This document shows positions 42,781 through 52,818 of a stretch of DNA of 64,000 nt, one piece after another (the first letter of the stretch is position 1; the number at the start of each line of letters is the position of its first letter). Source of the stretch: Labrys sp. WJW (GTDB taxonomy: Bacteria > Pseudomonadota > Alphaproteobacteria > Rhizobiales > Labraceae); the NCBI RefSeq assembly GCF_001676615.1, contig NZ_LYXZ01000040.1, positions 1-64,000 on the forward strand. Reading direction: 5' to 3'. A program made the position numbers and the translations under genes. A model generated the notes under the pieces. It had not been told where the DNA came from and ran no database searches. It saw only the letters and a program-made list of their open reading frames with translations.

Positions 42781-44685
42781 ATGAAGCTCACACCGCTCGT
42801 CGATGTCGTCCTGCAGGACGGCCGGACCGTGTCGCAGAGTGACCTGCCCTGGCTCAGGATCGAAGCGCCGGCACGGCAATGGGCCGGATATTGGGTTCGC
42901 CTCGTCTTCGAGGCCAGCCTGCTCGATCCCCTGACCCGGCCGATCCTGCGCATCGTCCGTCCAGGCGGCGAGGAGGATGTGATGCTGCCTGCGCCGTCCT
43001 TTGGCCGCGGGAGCTGGATCGGTTTCCTGCCATCCGACGCGACCGAACTGCAGCTGTCGCCTGCCGATTGGACCGGCTCGTTCGCGTTCCGGCTGGTGAG
43101 CCTTGACCGTGTCGGCGCGCTCCGGCGGTTGGCGAGAGGCGCGCAGCGCCATCCCAAGGCGGTGATGAGTGCTCTGTGGGCCGGCATGCGCGGCAATCGA
43201 CAGGTGGAACAGGCTCGGCTCAGGCGTGCCCTGGGAGCCACTCCTCTCAGCATGTACCAAGCCTGGCGTCGCGAACGCAGCCGCGCCATCGAATGGACGG
43301 GCCTCGACATGCCATCGCCGGCGGCCCTCGGCATACGCTTCCATCTCGTCATCGTCGGGGATCCGTCGAAGCAGGCGGCGACATGGCACAGCTTCCTCGC
43401 CTCCCAGCCGCTCGAGAGCATCGCCCTGTCATGGGCTTCCTCCCGAACGCCGCTCGCCCCCCTCCTGGACGGGATCGGAGAGGAGGATCTGGTGATCGGC
43501 CTGCGGGCAGAGGACCGCCTGAACGATTTTGCCCTGGCTGCTGTCGCCCAGCGAGCCGTCGCAGACCCCGCAGCCCTCTATTATGGCGACGAGGAATATA
43601 ACGGGACGCCCCGCTTCAAACCCGATTGGAGTCCCGTCCTTGCCCGCCATGCCGCGTTGGTCGGGCAGGCCTGGTTCGCGCGCGCCCATTGGCTGCGCCA
43701 GGCCATGCCCGCCGGCGCCACGGTCGAGGACCTGCTGTTTCGGCCGCCCGTCGACGCCCTCGTCCGGGCCGTGCATGTCCGCCGCATTCTGCTCACCGCT
43801 TCGCATGCCAGCCCGGTCGTTGCTCTTCCTCCGCTCAGCCCGGCCGTCATGCCCGCCGGCGGGCAGCCGCCGATGTCGACGATCATCATTCCGACCCGGG
43901 ATCGGGCCGACCTGCTGTCGGCCTGCATCCGCAGCCTGCTCGACCGTACCCCACAGGACCATTTCGAGGTCGTCATCATCGACAATGGCAGCAGGGATCC
44001 GGGCACCCTGACCTATCTGGAGAACGTGACGAAGGACCCTCGCTTTTCCATCCTGCGCAGCCCCGGATCCTTCAACTTTGCGGCCATCTGCAACGAGGCG
44101 GCCGGGCGGGCTCGCGGCGACAGCCTGGTCTTCCTGAACAACGATACCGAGATCCTGTCCGATGATTGGCTGTCCCGGCTGACAGGCTGGGCCCGGCAAT
44201 CGGACATCGGAGCCGTCGGCGCAAAACTTCTCTACAAGGACGATACGCTGCAACATGGCGGCGTGGTGCTCGGCATGGGCGGGCGGGCCGCCCATTTCGA
44301 GCGACGCCTGCCACGCTCCGATACCGGCTTCTTCGGACGGCTCTCCCTGCCGCATGAATTGTCGGCGGTCACGGCCGCCTGCCTGGCGGTTTCGCGCGAG
44401 AAGTTTCGCGATATCGGCGGCTTCGACCAGCAAAACCTTCCGATCGACCTGAACGACATCGACCTGTGCCTGCGCCTCAACGAGCGCGGCTGGCGAACCT
44501 TGCTGGATCCGTGCGTGGTACTTCATCATCACGAGTCAGCCTCACGCAGCAACAAGACGCCGTCCGAGGTCCTTTACAGAAAAGAGATAGGATATTTTCG
44601 CTCGAAATGGCTCCACCTGCTTAGGAACGACCCCTACTTCCATCCCGCGCTCTCGCTGGAGTGGTATAGGGCAGCACTCGGTTGA
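42781..44685 (+). CDS. Glycosyltransferase with one intact and one degenerate GT2 domain
   Basis: A 634-residue protein paralogous in layout to the preceding gene. Residues about 1-150 resemble its N-terminal domain. The middle part (about 180-345) follows the first GT2 domain of the upstream gene but is shortened, and the expected DHDD is replaced by RAED; YYGDEE is retained. The C-terminal part (about 360-630) is an intact GT2: STIIIPTRDRADLLSACIR, IDNGSRD, FLNNDTEIL, CLAVSREKF and LHHHESASR. The first ATG in a plausible context is 42781. It follows the previous gene by 43 bp and is presumably co-transcribed. Confidence 0.86.
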   Translation: MKLTPLVDVVLQDGRTVSQSDLPWLRIEAPARQWAGYWVRLVFEASLLDPLTRPILRIVRPGGEEDVMLPAPSFGRGSWIGFLPSDATELQLSPADWTGSFAFRLVSLDRVGALRRLARGAQRHPKAVMSALWAGMRGNRQVEQARLRRALGATPLSMYQAWRRERSRAIEWTGLDMPSPAALGIRFHLVIVGDPSKQAATWHSFLASQPLESIALSWASSRTPLAPLLDGIGEEDLVIGLRAEDRLNDFALAAVAQRAVADPAALYYGDEEYNGTPRFKPDWSPVLARHAALVGQAWFARAHWLRQAMPAGATVEDLLFRPPVDALVRAVHVRRILLTASHASPVVALPPLSPAVMPAGGQPPMSTIIIPTRDRADLLSACIRSLLDRTPQDHFEVVIIDNGSRDPGTLTYLENVTKDPRFSILRSPGSFNFAAICNEAAGRARGDSLVFLNNDTEILSDDWLSRLTGWARQSDIGAVGAKLLYKDDTLQHGGVVLGMGGRAAHFERRLPRSDTGFFGRLSLPHELSAVTAACLAVSREKFRDIGGFDQQNLPIDLNDIDLCLRLNERGWRTLLDPCVVLHHHESASRSNKTPSEVLYRKEIGYFRSKWLHLLRNDPYFHPALSLEWYRAALG

Positions 44686-44857
44686 GTGCAGTTTTTTGAG
44701 ATTTTGTCTCGAGGTAGATTATTTGGACATAAATTTCGGGCTACATATTGCGGCGCAGCGATTTTAAGATCTCATCCATGCTGAATTGCGCTATGAAGAG
44801 ACGGAGGCTGGGCCATCATAGTGGCATATCGAGAAACACTTCTGACTGGAAAAGTAA

Positions 44858-45697
44858 ATGCTATCGAGATGGCTTGGCAAGCTGCGGCGCCAATCGGTTC
44901 CCGCATTCTTATCCGAGCAGAAATCGCTAAAAGTATTTGATCGCTATGTAGTTTCGATGCCCAGCCATCAGAACGCCGTCGATGTCATCCCAGGTTGGAA
45001 CAGTGGCTTTCCGCCGGAGCTGGGTATTAGCGCCGGGCCGCTGGCAACCTATCTGGACCCGCGGATCGCCTGGATGATGAACCAGCACGGCCCGCTCGAG
45101 GGCAAGGTCGTCCTGGAGTTGGGGCCGCTGGAGGCCGGCCATACCGTCATGCTCGAACGCGCCGGTGCCATCGTCGATGCCGTCGAGGCCAATCAGTCAG
45201 CTTTTCTGCGCTGTTTGATCACCAAGGAGATCTTCGGCCTGTCACGCTCGCGCATCTGGCTCGGCGATTTCGTCAAATGGCTGGAGAATACCGAGAAAAC
45301 CTACGATCTCATCGTCGCTTCCGGCGTGCTCTACCATGCCGACGATCCCCTGCACCTGATCGAACAGATCGCCAAGCGAACCGACGCAGTCTATTTCTGG
45401 ACCCATTTCGTGGACGACGAGCTCATGCCGCCATCGGATCCGAGACGGGCCGTCTTCGCGCGCACGCCGCAGATCCAGGATTTTCATGGCATCGCCGTGC
45501 GAACCTATCCGCGAACCTATCGCGGTGCCGCCAAACATGCCGAATTCTGCGGTGGTCCCATGGATCGGCATCGCTGGCTCAATCGCGACGATTTGCTGGC
45601 CGCCCTCCGGGCGGTCGGCTTTGCCCACATCACCTTGGAGGACGAGGATCCCGCCCATCGCTACGGGCCGGCGATGTCGATCTATGCGCGAAAATAG
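44858..45697 (+). CDS. SAM-dependent methyltransferase, class I
   Basis: A 279-residue methyltransferase. The SAM-binding motif VVLELGPLEAGHTVMLERAG is near 84-103, followed by VDAVEANQSAFLRC (acidic loop) and YDLIVASGVLYHADDP near 148-163. Methylation of a sugar residue, possibly a chain-terminal one, fits its place between two glycosyltransferases and a KpsE-like exporter, but this is inference. Between the previous gene and this one are about 170 bp with somewhat AT-rich sequence. ATG 44858 lacks a strong ribosome binding site. Confidence 0.82.
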   Translation: MLSRWLGKLRRQSVPAFLSEQKSLKVFDRYVVSMPSHQNAVDVIPGWNSGFPPELGISAGPLATYLDPRIAWMMNQHGPLEGKVVLELGPLEAGHTVMLERAGAIVDAVEANQSAFLRCLITKEIFGLSRSRIWLGDFVKWLENTEKTYDLIVASGVLYHADDPLHLIEQIAKRTDAVYFWTHFVDDELMPPSDPRRAVFARTPQIQDFHGIAVRTYPRTYRGAAKHAEFCGGPMDRHRWLNRDDLLAALRAVGFAHITLEDEDPAHRYGPAMSIYARK

Positions 45698-45787
45698 AAC
45701 GGTCGATCCCGAGATCCTCGAGCAGGCCGGCGCCCGCGGCAGGCTCGATCAGACAGGAATAGCGGTGCGGATGAGCGCGATCTGGAT

Positions 45788-47098
45788 ATGAGAACGGATC
45801 TGAAGCAGCAAAAGGACGGCGAAGCCAAGGAGCTCCTGCCGCCCCCCGGCCCGGAGGAGCGGCCCAGGCGGACCGGACTTGCCTTGCGCCAGTTCGCCAA
45901 TGCCACCAAGGTGTTCCGCGGGCGGAGCACAGATGTCACCGTCGTCGACGATACCCGTTCGCCTGAAGCCGTTCCCGACCTCGGTTCGCGCCAGTCCAGA
46001 CCTTATCTGTGGAGTTTCGTTCTGCTGGTGCTCATCCCGAGCATCGCCGCGTTCGTCTATTTCTTCGTCATCGCATCGGATCAGTTCCAGTCCGAAGCCC
46101 GTTTTACAGTGCGGGCCATGGAGCCGGAAATGTCGGAGAAAGGCGGCGAATCGGAAACCGCGGCCACCCCGACGAGCAGCTCGATGATACCGATAGCTAC
46201 CGCCCAGAACGCGCATATCGTTGCCAATTACATCCGCAGCCGTGCCATCATCGACGACATCGGCGCCCAGCTGAACATCCGCGAGATCTTCCAGCGTCCG
46301 GAAGTGGACCGCATCGCCCGCCTGTCCAGCAACGCCTCGATCGACGAGCTCACCGACTATTGGCAGCGCAAGGTGGACGCCTATGTCGACCCGGTCTCCA
46401 ACATCGTCACGGTGGATGTCACCGCCTTTCGCGCCGTGGATGCCCTGCGGCTGAACCAGGCGGTGCTGGCCGAAAGCGAGAAGCTGATCAACCGCATGTC
46501 GGAGCGGGCACGGCGGGACGCGACCCAGGCCGCCGAGACCGAAACACGCCAGGTCTTCAAGCAGTTGCAGGACAGCCTCAGGGCGTTGCAGGACTTCCGC
46601 AACAAGGACGCGCTGATCGATCCGAGCCAATCGGGTACCCAGATCGCCACCTTGCTGATGCCCCTGATGACGGAACGGCTGAAGCTGAAGAATGACGAGG
46701 CAGTGATGGCGGCCGAGCTTCAGTCCGACGCTCCCAGCCTGCGCGTCCTGCGCAACCGCATCGCCTCGCTGGACGAGCAGATCGCGGCGTTGCGCGGACA
46801 ATTGACCGGCAGCGACTCCCAGACCCTGGCAAACTCGCTTGCCAAGTATGAGGAGCTCGACGTGGACCGCCTGCTCAACGAACGCAAATATGCCCGGGCA
46901 CAGGCAGCGTTGGATCGCGCCGAGATCAGGGCGCAGAGGCAGGCCGTCTATCTGAGCATGTTCGTGCCGCCGAGCCTGCCCGAATTCGCCAAATATCCCT
47001 ACCGCCTCGTCTATCCCTTGATGTTCTTCCTGTCCCTGCTGATCATCTGGGCGATCGGCGCCCTCACCTATGCGTCCGTGGAAGACCATCGGCTGTGA
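45788..47098 (+). CDS. KpsE/CtrB-like capsule export inner-membrane protein (first copy)
   Basis: A 436-residue polysaccharide co-polymerase/export protein. A long cytoplasmic N-terminus of about 70 residues precedes TM1 (YLWSFVLLVLIPSIAAFVYFFVIASDQFQSEARF, residues 73-107, the KpsE signature). A long helical, coiled-coil-prone periplasmic region follows (about 215-390), then TM2 (about 408-430) near the C-terminus. KpsE spans the periplasm with the outer-membrane KpsD. A second paralogue is at 50795-52051. Neither kpsM nor kpsD is visible in the window. Confidence 0.88.
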   Translation: MRTDLKQQKDGEAKELLPPPGPEERPRRTGLALRQFANATKVFRGRSTDVTVVDDTRSPEAVPDLGSRQSRPYLWSFVLLVLIPSIAAFVYFFVIASDQFQSEARFTVRAMEPEMSEKGGESETAATPTSSSMIPIATAQNAHIVANYIRSRAIIDDIGAQLNIREIFQRPEVDRIARLSSNASIDELTDYWQRKVDAYVDPVSNIVTVDVTAFRAVDALRLNQAVLAESEKLINRMSERARRDATQAAETETRQVFKQLQDSLRALQDFRNKDALIDPSQSGTQIATLLMPLMTERLKLKNDEAVMAAELQSDAPSLRVLRNRIASLDEQIAALRGQLTGSDSQTLANSLAKYEELDVDRLLNERKYARAQAALDRAEIRAQRQAVYLSMFVPPSLPEFAKYPYRLVYPLMFFLSLLIIWAIGALTYASVEDHRL

Positions 47099-47150
47099 GC
47101 AACGGCGACCGGCACTCCAGTTCGGCGATGCGGGTGGGAGGCCACGGCCG

Positions 47151-50100
47151 GTGAAACGGCTCAGATCCTTGTTGAAATCGTTTCGTGAACGCCCGACGAT
47201 CGCGGCGGATTTCGATCCTGTCTTCTACGCCGCCCATCATCCCGATCTGCAGGAGCTGCGCAGTGCCGAACGCCTGTGGGCCCACTATGTCGAGCATGGC
47301 CGGCGCGAAGGGCGGCCACCCAATCTTGGCGAGGCAATCGCGGAGTGGGAGCGGCGCTTCGGGCCGTTGCCGCCTGCCTTCGACGTCACGGCCTATCGCC
47401 TCCTCAATGAGGACCTCGCCCGCGCATACGTGCACGACCACCAGTTCATCCGGCATTTCCTCGAGCATGGCAGGCAGGAAGGGCGGCCCTTCCTCGTCGA
47501 CATGCCGATCGGCGGAACGAACGGCGTTCCCGGCGGCCCCTGGCCGGCTCTGTTCCGCACGCCCGAATTCACGGCCATGGCCCAGGATTGGCTGCCCTCG
47601 GGCGCCCCGTCACGCACCGAGGCGCTGCGCATCTTCGTGGAGCAAGGCATCGAGCGCCTGGCCCCGATCAGCTTCAAGCATGGCTTCGATCCGCAGTTCT
47701 ATCGCCAGACCTACGAACTCACCGAGGCAACCGACGCGGCTGAGCTTTACCGGGCCTGGCTCACCGAAGGCATTTCGGCCGGCCGCGCGCCCAACGAAAC
47801 CGCATTCCTGGAGCCCTATCTCGGAGGGCGCCGTTATCCCGCGGATTTCGCCTGGCAGGCCTATCGGGCGGGACTGCCACCGGCTGAAAGCGCCGGGATA
47901 GCCAATCGCGCCGGGGCCCTGGCGCATTTGTTCGAACGCGGTTTCGAGACAAACCGGGGCGTCGGCGACATCGCCGGTTTCGACCTCCTGGCGGCGATCG
48001 GCGACTTTCAACTCCGGCGAGGCCGCCTCGGGCTGGCGGCCCGAGCCTATGACCAGGCCGAGGCATACGATGCGGCGAGGTTCGACGGCTCGCTGCTCTA
48101 CCGGCGCGGCAAGGCCCGGCAGGCTCGATCTGCCGGCGAAGCCCTATCCGACTTCCGCCAGGCAATCGCACGAGACGACCATCCCTGGGATGCCGTGCAG
48201 GCGGCGATCGCCTTGTTGATCGACGAGAAAGCCTTCGAGGAGGCCCTGCGGGTCCTGCGCGAACAACGGGAACGCTGGAACGGGCGGGCCGACTTCCTCG
48301 CCTGCGTCCATCGCACCCTCCAGGCCTGGTTCGATCATGCCAGGGCCGGCGCGCTCGAACTCTACGCCCTCGGCAGGCGCAAGGAAGCCGACGGCCTGAT
48401 CGAGGCCGCCCTCGCCGGCATTGAGGCGGCACTCGTCGCGCTCGACCGCCTGCCGCCCGCGCTGCCGCTCCCGGCCGAGGGCGCCGTCGTCATCCTGGCC
48501 AACCAGGAACTGCGCCAATGCCGGCACTACCGGGTGGAGCAGAAACTGCGCCAGTTCGAGCAGGCCGGCCTGCAGGCCGAGGCCTTCGAGGAGACACAAG
48601 CCGAGGCGTTCATTGCCGCTCTCGCCGGCGCCAAGGCCGCGCTCTTCTATCGGGTGACCGCCACACCTGCCGTGCAACGGGCCATTCTTCATGCCCGCGC
48701 CCTTGGCCTGCCGACCTACTATGAGATCGATGATCTCCTGTTCGACGGCCGCTATTTTCCACCGGATCTCGCGGCCTATGAGGGGCAGATCACGCCGCAC
48801 GAGCACCTTCACCTCCAGCTCGACGTACCGCTCCATCGCTTCGCCATGAGGCTGTGCGACACGGCGATCGCCTCCACCTCCGCGCTCGCCCGGCACATGC
48901 AGCCGCAGGTTCGCCTGGGCATGTCCCTGGTGCTGCCCAACGGGCTCGACGCGCACAACGATGCCTTCCTCGCGCGCGGGCGCCAATTGCAGCCGGCCGA
49001 TAAGCCGGTGACCTTGTTCTACGGATCGGGCACCAAGGCGCATAATCTCGATTTCACCCGGGAGCTTGCTCCCATCCTTCTCGACCTCCTGCGCGACTAT
49101 CCGCAGTTGCGCCTGGTCGTCGCCGGCCATCTGCGGCTAGGGCCGGAATTCGCTATTCATGCCGACCGGATCAGCCGGGTCGGCTTCGTCGAGGATATCG
49201 GCGAATATTGGAGCGTATTGCAGGCCTGCGACATCAATCTCGCCGTGCTTTCGCCCGGGGAGAGCGCCGACTGCAAGAGCGAAATCAAATGGCTGGAGGC
49301 TGCGGCCTGCGCCATTCCCTCCGTGGTCAGCGCCACCGCCACCTATCGCGAGGTGCTCTCGCACGGCGTCGACGGCTTTCTGGCCGAGACTGGAGAGGAC
49401 TGGCGCGATTGCCTGAAGGCTCTGATCGACTCCCCCGAGTTGCGGCTGGACATGGGGAACCAGGCCCGTGAGAAAGCCCGGCAGCGCTACGCTCTCGGCA
49501 GGGGCGCCGCAATTCTGGCCGAGACCTTCGCCCCTGCCGAAGGCGAGAGCATCTCCCCGTCATTTTCATCGCCATCGCCGCTCAAAATACTGGTCTGCAA
49601 CGTCTTCTTCGCACCGCAAAGCCATGGCGGCGCTACCCGCGTGGTCGAGGACAATGTCGACCACTTCATCGATCATTGCCCGGATATCGAGGTCAGCGTC
49701 TTTGCCAGCGACGAGGGGCGCCTGCCTTACGAGACCTTGAGCTGTGACAGCTATAGAGGCCGTCCGGTCTTCCGGATTTCCGCCCGGCCCGACCCTCTGC
49801 GCGACTGGTGTCCCTTCAACCCGAACCACGGCAGGCTATTCCGCCGAGTACTCGATCGCGTCCGGCCGGACATCGTGCATTTCCATTGCATCCAGCGCCT
49901 GGGCGCCTCCATCGTCGAAGCCACGGAGCAGGCCGGAATTCCCTATCTCGTCACCCTCCACGATGGCTGGTGGATCAGCGATTCCCAGTTCTTCATCGAT
50001 CGCGATGGTATCCTGCGGCTGCCGGATCAGAACCCGTTCAATATCTGCCCGCTTGAGGGAGTGAGCCTGTCCCAATCGGTCGCGCGCCGCCAGGCGCTGG

Positions 50101-50774
50101 CCGCGCTGCTGGGCAAGGCTGCAGCGGTCCTCGCCGTCTCGCAGCCCTTCGCCGCTCTCCATCGCAGTGCCGGCATCGCCGCGGCGGACGTGCTCGAAAA
50201 TGGCGTGCCCGCGCTGGAACTCCATCCGCACCGCCCCAGAACGGACGGCCGTCTCGCCCTCGGGCATCTGGGCGGCCGCTCGATCCAGAAAGGTGCCGTC
50301 CTTGTCGAGGCCGCCCTGCGCAAGGGCCGCTTCGAGCGCCTGGCCCTGACCATGATCGATCATGCACTCGCGCCGGATGAACATCTGTCCACTTGCTGGG
50401 GCGCCACGCCGGTTCTCCTGCGCGGCCCCTGCCCTCCGTCAAAGGTGGCGGCGCTCTATGCCGAGCTCGACGCGGTGCTGGCGCCATCGGTCTGGCCGGA
50501 GAGCTTCGGCCTGGTGGCCCGGGAAGCGGCCTCGCTGGGCCTGCGCGTGGTGGCCTCCGACAGGGGAGCGATCGGCGAATGCATCCGCCTGCCCGAGCAA
50601 GGCGCGGTCATCGACGTCTCCAGCGATGCGGCGCTCGCCGAGATCCTGGGTGCGATGAACGCCAATCCCGAGGCATGGCGGGCCGGCTCCCTTCCACCGC
50701 AAGGCCTTCTGCGCAGGGCGGCCGGCCAGGGCCGTGAACTGGCGGATCTCTATCGTGCCATTGCGCTGCGCTGA
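47151..50774 (+). CDS. Giant dual-GT4 glycosyltransferase with N-terminal FDxxxY repeats
   Basis: A 1207-residue protein. Residues about 20-290 hold at least three copies of a repeat of about 45 residues: FDPVFYAAHHPDL...HYVEHGRREGRPP, FDVTAYRLLNEDL...HFLEHGRQEGRPF and FDPQFYRQTYEL...WLTEGISAGRAP. A helical TPR-like region (about 290-430) follows. The first GT4 domain has YYEIDDLLFDG near 522 and FYGSGTKAHN near 622. The second starts near 811 with KILVCNVFF and ends with SVWPESFGLVAREAASLGL. GTG 47151 is chosen with a GGGAGG box; the ATG at 47070 overlaps the upstream gene. It is paralogous to the protein at 55935. Confidence 0.88.
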   Translation: MKRLRSLLKSFRERPTIAADFDPVFYAAHHPDLQELRSAERLWAHYVEHGRREGRPPNLGEAIAEWERRFGPLPPAFDVTAYRLLNEDLARAYVHDHQFIRHFLEHGRQEGRPFLVDMPIGGTNGVPGGPWPALFRTPEFTAMAQDWLPSGAPSRTEALRIFVEQGIERLAPISFKHGFDPQFYRQTYELTEATDAAELYRAWLTEGISAGRAPNETAFLEPYLGGRRYPADFAWQAYRAGLPPAESAGIANRAGALAHLFERGFETNRGVGDIAGFDLLAAIGDFQLRRGRLGLAARAYDQAEAYDAARFDGSLLYRRGKARQARSAGEALSDFRQAIARDDHPWDAVQAAIALLIDEKAFEEALRVLREQRERWNGRADFLACVHRTLQAWFDHARAGALELYALGRRKEADGLIEAALAGIEAALVALDRLPPALPLPAEGAVVILANQELRQCRHYRVEQKLRQFEQAGLQAEAFEETQAEAFIAALAGAKAALFYRVTATPAVQRAILHARALGLPTYYEIDDLLFDGRYFPPDLAAYEGQITPHEHLHLQLDVPLHRFAMRLCDTAIASTSALARHMQPQVRLGMSLVLPNGLDAHNDAFLARGRQLQPADKPVTLFYGSGTKAHNLDFTRELAPILLDLLRDYPQLRLVVAGHLRLGPEFAIHADRISRVGFVEDIGEYWSVLQACDINLAVLSPGESADCKSEIKWLEAAACAIPSVVSATATYREVLSHGVDGFLAETGEDWRDCLKALIDSPELRLDMGNQAREKARQRYALGRGAAILAETFAPAEGESISPSFSSPSPLKILVCNVFFAPQSHGGATRVVEDNVDHFIDHCPDIEVSVFASDEGRLPYETLSCDSYRGRPVFRISARPDPLRDWCPFNPNHGRLFRRVLDRVRPDIVHFHCIQRLGASIVEATEQAGIPYLVTLHDGWWISDSQFFIDRDGILRLPDQNPFNICPLEGVSLSQSVARRQALAALLGKAAAVLAVSQPFAALHRSAGIAAADVLENGVPALELHPHRPRTDGRLALGHLGGRSIQKGAVLVEAALRKGRFERLALTMIDHALAPDEHLSTCWGATPVLLRGPCPPSKVAALYAELDAVLAPSVWPESFGLVAREAASLGLRVVASDRGAIGECIRLPEQGAVIDVSSDAALAEILGAMNANPEAWRAGSLPPQGLLRRAAGQGRELADLYRAIALR

Positions 50775-50794
50775 ACGCAGCCCAACGGCCCGTC

Positions 50795-52051
50795 TCAAGC
50801 CAGTCGGCGACGAATGACACCCACCAGGCCGATACAGATGAACCAGGCCAGGATCGAACCCAGCAAGACCAGGCCGATACTGAGCCAGCGGCGCGGATAG
50901 CGGGGTTCCTCGGCCTCGGCCGGCATCTCCACGGTATGCAGATACAGCATTTTCCGTTCGCTGTAGATGCGCGCCATGTTCAGGCTGATCGAGGCCTGGG
51001 CATAACGCTTTTCCGCGATCTTCTGCTCGAGATCGAGATTGGCGAAGAGGCTGAGCTTCTGGGACAGGGCACCGTTGTCGTCCTGCTGCTGCATCGTGGT
51101 GATGCGGTTCTGCACGCCCTTCACCTGCTCCTTGAGCGAGGCGATCCGCTGGGCGGCCAGGCGCATCTGGGGTGCATCGGCGGCGACATAGGCCGAACGG
51201 GTCGCATATTCCGACTGCATCATCAGCAATTGGCCCTCGAGCTGGGTCAGGAGCATGCCCAGATTCTTGCTCTCTTCCTTGATGTCGAAGACCCCTTGTG
51301 CGTTGCGGGCCTTCTCATAGGCGACGCGCGTGGTCTTGAGAGCTTCCCCGGCCAGTTGCAGATCCCGCTCCGAGGCCGAGACGGTGTCCTTGAACATGCG
51401 CTCGTTGAGCTGGTTGATCATCGCCTCGCACTGCTGGATCACCGCGGTCGCGATCGTCTTTGCATCCGCGGCACTGAACGCGCGCACGCGGAGCGTGACG
51501 ATACCAGCCGGCATGGAGACCGCCGCCGAGGAGCGCCGCGTCCAATAAGCGGTGAATTTCTCGATCGGCAACGCCGGATTGAAGCGGGAGAAACGGTCGA
51601 TCTTGTCCGAGCTGTAATATTTACGCAGATCGATTGAGTCCTGCAGCTTGGCCACCAGGGCCTGGCTCTCGGCATAGGACACCACGATCATCGTATCCTG
51701 CACGATCGCCATCGGCGGCAGGCCGGTGGCCGAGCCGAGATCGTCCATCTTGGGCAGGGCACCGCTGGAGACCGTGAATTTGGCGATCGATTCATACTGG
51801 TCGGAGGCGATGAAGCCGAAATAGGCTATCGAAGCGATATTCGGCAGAACCACGACAAGGACGAGCAGAACCAGGCGAATGATGCGTTCGCGCGCCCGGC
51901 GGCGCAGACCCTGCGCCCCGTAGAAGGCCTGTTTCGACCGGCTGGAGAAACGGGCACGACGCGAGGCATCGGACAGCGCCTTGGAAACGGACCGCGCGCG
52001 TTCGATCGACCTGCTTTGCCGATCGTCGATTTCAGTCTGGATATCGTTCAT
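50795..52051 (-). CDS. KpsE/CtrB-like capsule export inner-membrane protein (second copy)
   Basis: A 418-residue paralogue of the protein at 45788. The cytoplasmic N-terminus of about 58 residues is basic. TM1 covers about 60-82 (IRLVLLVLVVVLPNIASIAYF), followed directly by the KpsE-type GFIASDQYESIAKFTVSSG. A helical region from about 210 to 345 is coiled-coil-like. The C-terminal TM2 is near 392-412. It is translated 7 bp after kpsT, so the two form a - strand operon. Stops of the two facing half-clusters are only 20 bp apart at 50774/50795. Confidence 0.88.
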   Translation of the reverse strand: MNDIQTEIDDRQSRSIERARSVSKALSDASRRARFSSRSKQAFYGAQGLRRRARERIIRLVLLVLVVVLPNIASIAYFGFIASDQYESIAKFTVSSGALPKMDDLGSATGLPPMAIVQDTMIVVSYAESQALVAKLQDSIDLRKYYSSDKIDRFSRFNPALPIEKFTAYWTRRSSAAVSMPAGIVTLRVRAFSAADAKTIATAVIQQCEAMINQLNERMFKDTVSASERDLQLAGEALKTTRVAYEKARNAQGVFDIKEESKNLGMLLTQLEGQLLMMQSEYATRSAYVAADAPQMRLAAQRIASLKEQVKGVQNRITTMQQQDDNGALSQKLSLFANLDLEQKIAEKRYAQASISLNMARIYSERKMLYLHTVEMPAEAEEPRYPRRWLSIGLVLLGSILAWFICIGLVGVIRRRLA

Positions 52052-52058
52052 CGATCCG

Positions 52059-52712
52059 TCAGCGGTTCAAGCGGTTATACATGGCAATGGCATCGGGCAC
52101 GTTCGGGTACATGGTCAGCCGACCATCCGCCAGGACACCGCCCCGGTCGCAAAAGGTCGAGATCGTCCCCATCGAATGCGAGACCACGATGAGGCCGGCA
52201 TTCTTCCGCCTCTCGTCGAAAGCCTGGCGGCAGCGCAGCTGGAACTTGGCATCGCCGACAGCGATGATCTCGTCGATGAGATAGACGTCGAACTCGATTG
52301 CCATCGACAGGGCGAAGGCAAGACGGGCCGCCATGCCGGAGGAGTAGGTCTTGATGGGCACGTCGAGATAGTCGCCGAGTTCGGAGAAATCCTCGACGAA
52401 GCGGGCTGCCTTGGCGATGTCGGCGCCATAGGCCCTGGCGACGAAATGCACGTTCTCGCGGCCCGACATGGCGGGGTGAAAGCCACCTCCAAAGCCGATC
52501 GGCCAGGATATGCGGACGGATCGGCGGATCTTGCCGCCATTGGGCATCTCCGTCCCGGCAATGAGCCGCAGCAGGGTGGATTTTCCTGCCCCGTTCACGC
52601 CCATGAGGCCGTAGGCGTAGGAGGTGTCGAAGATCATCGAGACGCGGTCGAGGATCATCTTTCGATGTTTCTCAACCTTGTAGTACTTGGTCACATCGCT
52701 GAGTTGAATCAT
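52059..52712 (-). CDS. Capsule export ABC transporter ATPase (KpsT-like)
   Basis: A 217-residue ATPase of the KpsT/CtrD/Wzt type that powers export of a finished polysaccharide. Walker A GVNGAGKST is near 38-46, the signature region TYSSGMAARLAFALSMAI is near 125-142, and Walker B YLIDEIIAVGD is near 150-160. A histidine in VSHSMG follows. Length matches KpsT. ATG 52712 is chosen because an upstream in-frame start would add 20 non-conserved residues. The partner permease KpsM is not in the window. It precedes kpsE by 7 bp. Confidence 0.9.
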   Translation of the reverse strand: MIQLSDVTKYYKVEKHRKMILDRVSMIFDTSYAYGLMGVNGAGKSTLLRLIAGTEMPNGGKIRRSVRISWPIGFGGGFHPAMSGRENVHFVARAYGADIAKAARFVEDFSELGDYLDVPIKTYSSGMAARLAFALSMAIEFDVYLIDEIIAVGDAKFQLRCRQAFDERRKNAGLIVVSHSMGTISTFCDRGGVLADGRLTMYPNVPDAIAMYNRLNR

Positions 52713-52818
52713 GTCGACCGAAGAACTGCCATCCAGGATTGACGCCCCATCCCTCGCGGACAGGGCCACCATATCAGGTTCACGCCCAATTCACTATTCA
52801 AATGGCCGGGCATCGGCA

